Source of the DNA: a virus
Virus record (IMG/VR): IMGVR_UViG_3300032242_000155
Location: 1-20,277 of that record
Direction: 5' to 3' (one strand)
Length of the DNA stretch: 20,277 nt
In this document: positions 15,575 to 20,277 of the stretch, piece by piece
Numbering within the stretch: the first letter of the stretch is position 1
Layout: each line of letters starts with the position of its first letter
Made by a program: the position numbers and the translations under genes
The notes under the pieces: model-generated
Databases searched by the model: none
Seen by the model: only the letters and a program-made list of their open reading frames with translations
Told to the model about the DNA's origin: nothing

Positions 15575-16365
15575 TGGCTCAATCTTCTTTTTCAATGACC
15601 CAACATGGTAGGTCAGAGCCTTTTGAGTTACAAGTCTCAAGAGGTCAGATTCCCTATCACAGCCCTGCCAACATCTTTGCTTATGGCACTACGCCAGCTA
15701 CAGCAGGTTTGTTCAGAACCGTGTGGGAAAAAATGGACACGACCGACTATGTGTTCCCCAGTTCTGCGTCCACAATGACTTTGGTCAGTACTGTCAATAC
15801 TGATACTGCCACAATTACCATTACAGGCTTGGACGCAAGTTACAACCTCTTGACTGAAAACTTGGTTTTGAATGGAACAACAGGTGTCACAACCGTTAAT
15901 TCTTACTTCAGAATCAACAACATATCGGTATCTGTTGGTTCTGCCACAAATCCATCAGGCGTAATCACTTTGGCAACTGGCGGTGTCACTTACGCACAAA
16001 TCAACACAGCCACGGTAGGTGGCGTGACCACAAGCATTGGTACATCTCAAATGGGTGTGTACACCGTACCCAATGGATACACCCTCTATGGTTGGAGATA
16101 TGGTGCTTACTCTTCTTTTAATGGAAATAGTGCCAACTACACTACTTACAGGGCGTTGACCAACGCATCTTCTGGTGCTCAAAGAGTGATTGTTCAGACA
16201 CCTTTTAATACCACTTATGAAGTTCACAGACATCATCCTTTCCCTTATTCTGCTGGTACAGATTTAAGATTCCAGGTTGCCAGTAGTGCTGCCACGGCTG
16301 CGGTTGTCAGCATAAACATCGGTGGTGTTTTGATTCTGAATGACGCTAACTCCAGCGGCTATTGA
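15574..16365 (+). CDS. Virion-like structural protein (263 aa)
   Basis: This 263-residue protein is almost all beta in character. The N-terminus (HGRSEPFELQVSRGQIPYHS) is followed by Thr/Ser/Val/Asn-rich stretches such as STMTLVSTVNTDTATITITG and LNGTTGVTTVNSYFRINNIS, and it ends in SAATAAVVSINIGGVLILND. These features resemble phage tail or virion proteins and I recall similar openings in phage structural proteins, but no named family is certain. It lies among lysis-side genes rather than beside the fibres, which is unusual. Tail or fibre accessory is the most plausible role. It is coupled to the previous gene by TGATG. Confidence 0.65.
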   Translation: MAQSSFSMTQHGRSEPFELQVSRGQIPYHSPANIFAYGTTPATAGLFRTVWEKMDTTDYVFPSSASTMTLVSTVNTDTATITITGLDASYNLLTENLVLNGTTGVTTVNSYFRINNISVSVGSATNPSGVITLATGGVTYAQINTATVGGVTTSIGTSQMGVYTVPNGYTLYGWRYGAYSSFNGNSANYTTYRALTNASSGAQRVIVQTPFNTTYEVHRHHPFPYSAGTDLRFQVASSAATAAVVSINIGGVLILNDANSSGY

Positions 16366-16369
16366 GGTG
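16364..16369 (+). promoter_or_regulatory. Possible ribosome site before a non-ATG start
   Basis: GAGGTG overlaps the previous stop and lies 5 bases before ATT at 16375, which opens the frame that runs without stop to 17067. No ribosome site precedes the first ATG at 16468. Confidence 0.4.
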
Positions 16370-16467
16370 TTTGAATTGACCCCATAAGCATCCTCTTTGC
16401 TGCCAACGCCTGTGTTGCTGCAATCAAGGAAGGGTGCGAACTCTACAAGCAAGCCAAGACTTCCTTC

Positions 16468-17067
16468 ATGGAGGTCAAGGCTACTGTAGATGAGGCGGTA
16501 GGTGTAGCCAAAGAAGTACAAGGGTTTTGGTCAAAGTTGTTTGGTGCAAAGCCAGAAGCTCCCAAGCCTGTTGCCAAGAAGAAAGAGAAGTTTGTTGCCG
16601 TTGACGAAACCAAGGTCATGGCAGATGTGGTCAAGCAACTGACCGAGTTCTTCCGCTTACAAGAGCAACTTGCCGCTCACATCCGAGCAGAAGAAGAAAA
16701 ATCCCGCAACGTCTACGACCCTGAACAGAACCACATGGAAGCGGCTCTGAACAGGGTGATGGCGCTTGACCAAATGGCTGCACTGGAAGTGACAATCAGG
16801 GAAACAATGGTTTACCAGTCCCCGCCCGAAATGGGTGCACTGTACTCAAAAGTGTTTGAAATGAGAGACACTATCAAGGAGGAGCAGGAGCAAGCACGAT
16901 TGGCCCAGGAAGCCAAGGAAAGGTACAGGAAATGGCAACTACGCCAACGAGCAGAAAGGTTAAAGGCTCAAGCAGCATGGCTGGTGGGAACAGTAATTCT
17001 TCTTGGATACCTCCACCTTTGGTTTCTCCTCCTCAACCGAATGAAGGAAATGAATCAGCCCTTTTGA
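16468..17067 (+). CDS. Coiled-coil protein with C-terminal membrane segment
   Basis: This 199-residue protein from the first ATG has a long charged helix (residues about 50-165; QEQARLAQEAKERYRKWQLR) and a single hydrophobic segment at about 168-190 (AAWLVGTVILLGYLHLWFLL), so it would be a tail-anchored coiled coil. The frame is open upstream to 16375 and encodes sensible protein there (IDPISILFAANACVAAIKEG), with GAGGTG placed correctly for ATT at 16375 but no site before 16468. The true start is probably upstream, through ATT or through a frameshift in CCCC at 16380-16383. Its 3' end overlaps the next gene by 136 bases. Role unknown. It may belong to the lysis module. Confidence 0.65.
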   Translation: MEVKATVDEAVGVAKEVQGFWSKLFGAKPEAPKPVAKKKEKFVAVDETKVMADVVKQLTEFFRLQEQLAAHIRAEEEKSRNVYDPEQNHMEAALNRVMALDQMAALEVTIRETMVYQSPPEMGALYSKVFEMRDTIKEEQEQARLAQEAKERYRKWQLRQRAERLKAQAAWLVGTVILLGYLHLWFLLLNRMKEMNQPF

Positions 17068-17318
17068 TGGCGGTCATATTCCTGGTTGTTTTGTTAGGTT
17101 TGATATTGCCTGTCATGGCTTTCCTGTATCTTGACATTCTGGCTGTCAAACATGAAACTAAAGCTCAAATTGAGAAAGTAGAAAGATTGCGCCGTGACTT
17201 GGAAAGGGATAAGCGTGACAAAAAGCCTGATTCTTTTAACGACAATCCTGTTTTTGACAGGGTGCGAAGACCGCTATCGCTATCCATGCCAAGACCCCCA
17301 GAATTGGGGAAAGCCTGA
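16932..17318 (+). CDS. Single-TM protein with coiled-coil tail, spanin-like layout
   Basis: This 128-residue protein has a polar, Pro/Ser/Asn-rich start, one membrane segment (about residues 43-67; LLMAVIFLVVLLGLILPVMA), then a charged helix (VKHETKAQIEKVERLRRDLE, then RDKRDKK) with heptad spacing. The ATG at 16977 (MAGGNSNSSW) is a fair alternative start. The gene overlaps the upstream coiled-coil gene by 136 bases and the lipoprotein gene downstream by 104 bases, each in another frame. The layout (N-terminal TM, coiled coil, overlapping lipoprotein) imitates an Rz/Rz1 pair, but the clear Rz/Rz1 pair is further downstream. It may be a second envelope-spanning partner or an unrelated membrane protein. 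Confidence 0.6.
   Translation: MATTPTSRKVKGSSSMAGGNSNSSWIPPPLVSPPQPNEGNESALLMAVIFLVVLLGLILPVMAFLYLDILAVKHETKAQIEKVERLRRDLERDKRDKKPDSFNDNPVFDRVRRPLSLSMPRPPELGKA
17203..17209 (+). promoter_or_regulatory. Ribosome site that fixes the lipoprotein start
   Basis: AAAGGGA lies 5 bases before the GTG at 17215. The earlier in-frame GTG at 17194 would add 7 residues and spoil a compact signal peptide. Confidence 0.55.
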
Positions 17319-17409
17319 ATGTGAACCGCCTGCATGTGAAGCCTCTGGTACATGCACTAAAGACTTGATTCCAAAGGATATTTATGACAAGTTCAAGAAG
17401 AACTCCTGA
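17215..17409 (+). CDS. Small phage lipoprotein, Cys-rich, embedded in overlapping genes
   Basis: From GTG 17215 the product is 64 residues. Residues 1-17 (MTKSLILLTTILFLTGC when GTG is read as Met) are a textbook lipoprotein signal peptide with LTGC lipobox, so C17 would be lipidated and the protein anchored to a membrane facing the periplasm. E at +2 favours the outer membrane. The mature part EDRYRYPCQDPQNWGKPECE continues with four further cysteines (C25, C36, C41, C47), able to form two disulfides. It overlaps the TM protein by 104 bases and the holin candidate by 26. I recall similar small Cys-rich lipoproteins in aquatic phage genomes, of unknown function. It is not the Pro-rich Rz1 type. 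Confidence 0.7.
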   Translation: MTKSLILLTTILFLTGCEDRYRYPCQDPQNWGKPECEPPACEASGTCTKDLIPKDIYDKFKKNS

Positions 17410-17722
17410 AGAGTGGCACGCTCTTGGTCAATTTGTCACCCAAGTGGGCTTTGTTGCCTGTCTGGTTGGTGGAGTGTTTGGTGTGCTGTACTGCTTCATC
17501 TTTGTCACTCAGCCTATGGTGGGTCAGGCCAAGAACGATGCAGTCTTGTTTGAAATCTTGAAGACTGTGCTGACCAGCATGATTTCCATTATTGGTACGT
17601 TGATGGCGGTAGGCCACGGTAGCAATGCCACAGCCCTTCCTGCCAAGCCTCCAGCACCACCCGTGCCGCAAGTGCCTGTCAAGCCCTTGTCTGCCAACCT
17701 GCCACCTACGGAAGTGCCATGA
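17384..17722 (+). CDS. Holin candidate, two TM segments
   Basis: This 112-residue protein starts 26 bases inside the end of the lipoprotein gene, with AAAGGA at 17373-17378. It has two membrane segments, about residues 19-41 (VGFVACLVGGVFGVLYCFIF) and 58-76 (LKTVLTSMISIIGTLMAVG). A charged N-terminus and a Pro-rich C-tail (PAKPPAPPVPQVPVKPLSA) flank them. Two-TM topology, size and its place between lipoprotein, Rz/Rz1 and endolysin fit a class II-like holin that makes the membrane lesion through which endolysin reaches the wall. Its stop is coupled to the Rz start by ATGA. The holin call is by layout and context only. Confidence 0.6.
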   Translation: MTSSRRTPEEWHALGQFVTQVGFVACLVGGVFGVLYCFIFVTQPMVGQAKNDAVLFEILKTVLTSMISIIGTLMAVGHGSNATALPAKPPAPPVPQVPVKPLSANLPPTEVP

Positions 17723-18198
17723 GCTTATTCAATCCTTATGTTTTGCTTGGTATTGTTTTGGCTGTTGTGTCTGCCTTTGGTGGAGGGTATTACAAAGGCG
17801 GTCATGATGAAACAGTGCGTCAAGAGATAGAGATTGCCAAGCTCAACGCTGAAGCTAGACAAAAAGAACAGGCACTGACTGCCGCTGTTAATGCACAAGC
17901 CACTCAACTTGCAAAGGCGAATCAAAATGCAAAACTCATTCAACAAAAGCGCAATACTGATATTGACTCTGGTGCTCTCCAGTTGCGGATTCCTGTCAAA
18001 ACCATCTGCCCCGTATCAACCCCCGACAATCCCGCCCCTGCCAGCGGAAATAGCGTTCAAGCAACAGCCGAACTTGACAGAGAGGTTGCTAAATCTCTTG
18101 TCGCCATCACAGACCAAGGAGATGCCAACACCAGGCAACTCAACGCCTGTATCGACGCCTACAACTCAGCCTACCAAACCTTGAAAGGAAAACCATGA
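17719..18198 (+). CDS. Rz: Inner-membrane spanin (Rz-like)
   Basis: This 159-residue protein has an N-terminal membrane segment (residues about 7-26; YVLLGIVLAVVSAFGGGYYK) followed by a periplasmic coiled coil (HDETVRQEIEIAKLNAEARQ, then KEQALTAAVNAQATQLAKAN). The C-terminal part ends in LVAITDQGDANTRQLNACID then AYNSAYQTL, the usual Rz ending. Spanins link inner and outer membrane and fuse them at the end of lysis, with an outer-membrane lipoprotein partner. That partner is encoded fully inside this gene in another frame. It is followed by the endolysin through an ATGA overlap. High confidence in the assignment. Confidence 0.85.
   Translation: MSLFNPYVLLGIVLAVVSAFGGGYYKGGHDETVRQEIEIAKLNAEARQKEQALTAAVNAQATQLAKANQNAKLIQQKRNTDIDSGALQLRIPVKTICPVSTPDNPAPASGNSVQATAELDREVAKSLVAITDQGDANTRQLNACIDAYNSAYQTLKGKP
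17913..17917 (+). promoter_or_regulatory. Ribosome site for nested Rz1
   Basis: AAAGG lies 9 bases before the ATG at 17927. It supports a start there rather than at the earlier in-frame ATG at 17891. Confidence 0.45.
17927..18184 (+). CDS. Rz1: Outer-membrane spanin lipoprotein (Rz1-like), nested in Rz
   Basis: This 85-residue protein lies wholly inside Rz in another frame. Residues 1-20 (MQNSFNKSAILILTLVLSSC) are a lipoprotein signal peptide with LSSC lipobox, so the mature protein starts at C20. A Pro-rich stretch follows (PSAPYQPPTIPPLPAEIAF), a hallmark of Rz1, then NLTERLLNLLSPSQTKEM and a Pro/Thr-rich end. It would pair with Rz across the periplasm. The ATG at 17891 adds 12 charged residues before the signal and is less likely. 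The nested arrangement is the classical one. Confidence 0.8.
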   Translation: MQNSFNKSAILILTLVLSSCGFLSKPSAPYQPPTIPPLPAEIAFKQQPNLTERLLNLLSPSQTKEMPTPGNSTPVSTPTTQPTKP

Positions 18199-18623
18199 AC
18201 TTGTCAGAAAACTTTACCTACGAAGAACTCACCCACACTGACCACCGTGAGTTTGACAACACACCCAACGAAGACGAGATGGCGAACCTGGTTCGTCTGG
18301 CAAACTTTCTTGAGCAGGTGAAAGAAGTCTTGGGTGGCAAGCCCATCATGATTAACTCAGCTTTCCGTTCTGCCGAGGTCAACAAGGCTGTGGGTTCTAC
18401 CGACAAGTCTCAGCACCGTCATGGCTGTGCTGCCGACATCCGTGTTCCTGGCATGACCCCAGATGAAGTGGTGACTGCCATCATCAATTCTGGTCTGCCT
18501 TACGACCAATGTATCCGTGAGTTTGACCGCTGGACACATGTCTCCATCCCCAACCATGAAGACATCCAGCCTAGAGCTATGGCTCTCATCATTGATAAGT
18601 CAGGAACTAGAGAATATGCCTAA
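18195..18623 (+). CDS. Endolysin, peptidase M15-type
   Basis: This 142-residue protein is a zinc peptidase of the M15 (D-Ala-D-Ala carboxypeptidase / L-Ala-D-Glu endopeptidase-like) family. The core motif S-x-H-x2-G-x-A-x-D is visible as SQHRHGCAAD (H74, D81), preceded by INSAFRSAEVNKAVGSTDKS, and the third metal ligand is H115 in DRWTHVSI. The N-terminus (MNLSENFTYEELTHTDHREF) also matches the family. No signal peptide is seen, so it should need the holin to reach the wall and cleave peptide bonds in peptidoglycan. It is coupled to Rz by ATGA at 18195-18198. Its 3' end overlaps the next gene by 8 bases. Confidence 0.85.
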   Translation: MNLSENFTYEELTHTDHREFDNTPNEDEMANLVRLANFLEQVKEVLGGKPIMINSAFRSAEVNKAVGSTDKSQHRHGCAADIRVPGMTPDEVVTAIINSGLPYDQCIREFDRWTHVSIPNHEDIQPRAMALIIDKSGTREYA

Positions 18624-18846
18624 ACGCAAGTCACCCAACCTGTCTGTTGGCAGAGGCGAGAAGCTGTCCGTCAAAGCGGGTGGTGGCTTGACTGCCAAAG
18701 GCAGAGCAAAGACAAACAGGGCTACAGGTAGTAACTTGAAAGCCCCAACAAAATCAGGCCCACGCCACAAGTCATTCTGTAGTAGGTCAAAAAGCTGGAC
18801 TGGAGAGCGTGGAAAAGCAGCAAGAAAAAGATGGGGGTGCAGATAA
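18616..18846 (+). CDS. Small basic protein, DUF6321-like
   Basis: From ATG 18616 the product is 76 residues, strongly basic. It contains GGGLTAKGRAKTNRATGSNL then KAPTKSGPRHKSFCSRSKSW and ends AARKRWGCR (C55, C75). The pattern GGGLTAKGR...NRATGSNLKAP...SFC-x-R...RW-x-C matches what I recall of the DUF6321 family in phages, whose role is unknown. The upstream in-frame ATG at 18517 lies within the endolysin gene and is less likely. Basic character suggests DNA or RNA contact. Its stop is coupled to the next gene by TAATG. Confidence 0.7.
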   Translation: MPKRKSPNLSVGRGEKLSVKAGGGLTAKGRAKTNRATGSNLKAPTKSGPRHKSFCSRSKSWTGERGKAARKRWGCR

Positions 18847-18992
18847 TGGCATACACACCTAAAGCCAAGCGAGGCTTGTACTACAACATCAATAAACGTA
18901 GGGCAGCAGGTCTACCAGCCAAGAAGCGTGGTCAGAAAGGCTACCCTACCAAGGCGGCATTTAAGCGTTCAGCAAAGACTGCTAAACGTTGA
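18846..18992 (+). CDS. Small basic protein (48 aa) at the end of the late operon
   Basis: This 48-residue gene starts at the TAATG of the previous gene. The product MAYTPKAKRGLYYNINKRRA continues with GLPAKKRGQKGYPTKAAFKR then SAKTAKR. About a third of residues are Lys or Arg. The pattern K-R-G-L-Y-x-N-I and P-T-K-x-A-F-x-x-S-A-K-T-A-K resembles small phage proteins that accompany DUF6321-like genes. It may bind nucleic acid, but this is inferred from charge. Its last 11 bases overlap the convergent methyltransferase gene. Confidence 0.65.
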   Translation: MAYTPKAKRGLYYNINKRRAAGLPAKKRGQKGYPTKAAFKRSAKTAKR

Positions 18993-19452
18993 CATGAACC
19001 TTCTGTAGCTCACACAGCAGGTGTGGGCCGTGATAACGCATTTCATTTATGTGAAATGCACCCTTGAACCCGTACTGCTTTGCCCAGGTCTTCTGGTCAT
19101 CAAAGTATTCATAAAACGTATCTGGCGTGATGATGTTCACATGTGTCGGGTCTTGGAAAGCCGCACTGTGTGGGAAAGCAGGAGTAGATGACAAGAACTT
19201 TCCTCCCACCTTCATCACCCTGAATATCTCTGACATCAGTTCGACAAACGGGTATCTGCGTTGTGGGACATACAACAGTCTGGGAATGTGTTCCAGAAAG
19301 TCGTAGGCGGTCACGTAGTCAAAATACTCGTTAGCGTAGGGGATAGGCTCAATAGCAAGGTCAGCGTCCTCAATATCAAGCCCTATCACCTGGTTTGCTT
19401 GGTAAGGGTTGCGGATGGTTTCTCCGCACCCAAGGTCAAGAGAGATGGTCAT
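18982..19452 (-). CDS. SAM-dependent methyltransferase, class I
   Basis: This 156-residue protein on the minus strand begins with the SAM-binding motif SLDLGCGETIRNPY, followed by VIGLDIEDADLAIE (acidic end of strand 2). It then has YANEYFDYVTAYDFLEHIPR and the MSEIFRVMKVGGKFLSSTPA segment typical of small class I methyltransferases. It is short compared with full-length members and has no target-recognition domain. Coupled by ATGA at 19449-19452 to the glycosyltransferase upstream, it probably works on a sugar or other small substrate in the same pathway, rather than on DNA, but the substrate cannot be read from sequence. Confidence 0.75.
   Translation of the reverse strand: MTISLDLGCGETIRNPYQANQVIGLDIEDADLAIEPIPYANEYFDYVTAYDFLEHIPRLLYVPQRRYPFVELMSEIFRVMKVGGKFLSSTPAFPHSAAFQDPTHVNIITPDTFYEYFDDQKTWAKQYGFKGAFHINEMRYHGPHLLCELQKVHVNV
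19038..19059. other. Perfect 8-base inverted repeat inside the methyltransferase gene
   Basis: GCATTTCA and TGAAATGC flank a 6-base loop. It lies near the convergent operon ends but has no T-run on either side, so it is a weak hairpin and not a clear terminator. Confidence 0.4.
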
Positions 19453-20195
19453 GGTGCAGGGACTAAGCCACCTTCAAAAAGGTAGCTACCAAAGTGACCC
19501 AGAACCACCCAGGGAGCAGCATGAATCTTGTACCCATGTCTACGGGCTTCCTGACAGAAATAGTAGTCTTCTGACAACAAGCGTCCTACGCCCTCTTCAA
19601 TCGCACAGGCAAAGAATTCAACAATCCTGTCATTCTTGATTTCGCCAGAGAGGAAGGTTACGTCATTGACATAGCTGTTCATCTTTGTTGCCAGGTCTTC
19701 CAGTACCTCACGCTTGATAAGCATGAACCCTGTACCACCGTTCCAGATTTCCACAGGCTCATGTGCTGGTACTGTGACTGTTCCTTGGTAGTCAACCAGG
19801 TTAACCACCAGGCTACCTGTACGGGTCTTCAGTTGGTCAACAGCTACGCCATCTTTGACAGCTTGCTCAACACCATGCCAGTTAATTTCTTTCTTAGGAT
19901 AGATGCCGCAGAGGATGTCCTTGTCTGCCTCAATCATCTTCACGATGTCAGCAGGATTCCAGCGAATATCTGCGTCAATAAACATCAGATGGGTGGCTTC
20001 TTTCTTCTGGAGGAAACCGTGTGCCAGAGCGTTCCTGCCACGCTGGATAAGGCTTTCGTTAAACATGCAAGAAAAGGACATGTCAATGTCGTTAGCTCGC
20101 ATGACAGCGGTTGTGTTGACCAGTGACTGACAGTAGTAGCCAGTGGTCATGCCACCATACATAGGTGTTGCGATGAAGATGTGTGCTTTGCTCAT
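19449..20195 (-). CDS. GT-A type glycosyltransferase
   Basis: This 248-residue minus-strand protein starts HIFIATPMYGGMTTGYYCQS, the usual opening of a nucleotide-sugar-binding fold. ATHLMFIDADIRWNPADIVK carries the DxD motif (D74-x-D76) that binds metal and the sugar nucleotide. GGTGFMLIKREVLEDL, SEDYYFCQEARRHGYKIHAA (residues 208-227) and the H234 of LGHFGSYLFEG complete the GT-A pattern. It probably glycosylates a phage or host surface component. It forms a coupled pair with the methyltransferase downstream. No membrane segment or signal peptide is visible. Confidence 0.8.
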   Translation of the reverse strand: MSKAHIFIATPMYGGMTTGYYCQSLVNTTAVMRANDIDMSFSCMFNESLIQRGRNALAHGFLQKKEATHLMFIDADIRWNPADIVKMIEADKDILCGIYPKKEINWHGVEQAVKDGVAVDQLKTRTGSLVVNLVDYQGTVTVPAHEPVEIWNGGTGFMLIKREVLEDLATKMNSYVNDVTFLSGEIKNDRIVEFFACAIEEGVGRLLSEDYYFCQEARRHGYKIHAAPWVVLGHFGSYLFEGGLVPAP

Positions 20196-20277
20196 TGCTG
20201 GATACCTTGGTCAGTCTTCATGATTTCTTGTGCGTCTTCAAAGCCAGCTTGGTAGGCAATGTTCCACAGTTGTTGCA
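20192..20277 (-). CDS. End of another minus-strand gene (partial)
   Basis: A frame open at the right edge encodes QQLWNIAYQAGFEDAQEIMK then TDQGIQQ and stops in the ATGA shared with the glycosyltransferase start. Only 27 residues are visible, so no function can be given. The coupling shows it belongs to the same minus-strand cassette. Confidence 0.6.
   Translation of the reverse strand, partial: QQLWNIAYQAGFEDAQEIMKTDQGIQQ

Noticed and set aside
18517-18615. Upstream extension of the DUF6321-like gene
   Set aside because: The 33 extra residues lie fully within the endolysin gene in another frame and do not resemble the basic protein; ATG 18616 fits the family start better.
19012-19026. CACAC/GTGTG hairpin near the convergent junction
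   Set aside because: The 5-base stem has no T-run and lies inside the methyltransferase coding sequence, so it is not a supported terminator.

Overview
The window is a stretch of a tailed-phage genome, most likely a podovirus infecting a Gram-negative bacterium. It holds late genes only: capsid, head-tail connector, tail fibres, DNA-ejection proteins and a lysis cassette. The Gram-negative host follows from an Rz/Rz1-type spanin pair and two lipoprotein signal peptides. The short-tail assignment follows from a connector adaptor and a nozzle-like protein directly followed by fibre genes and then by large internal-virion-like proteins, with no sheath, tape measure, tail tube or baseplate gene. 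Base composition is near 50% GC in most blocks counted by hand. An aquatic proteobacterial host is a guess from the general look of the proteins. No prophage genes (integrase, repressor), tRNA, CRISPR array or insertion sequence was seen.

Layout, plus strand: 1-788 is the 3' part of a major capsid gene. 801-1884 holds three small genes, two of them Ala/Gly/Thr/Asn-rich virion-like proteins. 1897-4733 holds the adaptor and a nozzle-like protein with a repeat insert. 4735-7443 holds two fibre genes separated by two small genes. 7445-8829 holds four genes, one of them an intruding HNH/AP2-type endonuclease with its own possible promoter. 8831-14729 holds four consecutive large proteins of ejection/internal-virion character, the last carrying a zincin HEXXH motif. 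14739-16365 holds small unknown and membrane proteins plus one virion-like protein. 16375-18623 is a heavily overprinted lysis region with a coiled-coil/TM protein, a TM protein overlapping a lipoprotein, a holin candidate, Rz with Rz1 nested inside it, and an M15 peptidase endolysin. 18616-18992 holds two very basic small proteins.

Minus strand: 18982-20277 holds a methyltransferase, a GT-A glycosyltransferase and the end of another gene. They form a translationally coupled cassette that runs convergently into the late operon and overlaps its last gene by 11 bases.

The genes work together as a virion-assembly and host-exit programme. The capsid, adaptor and nozzle form the particle, the fibres bind the host, the ejection proteins probably carry DNA (and perhaps a peptidase) through the envelope, and holin, endolysin and spanins open the cell. 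Coupling is tight, with many start/stop overlaps of 1 or 4 bases. The most unusual part is 16.4-18.2 kb. Two separate TM-protein/lipoprotein overlaps lie in one lysis region, and the gene before them shows coding sequence upstream of its first ATG, which implies either an ATT start or a frameshift.
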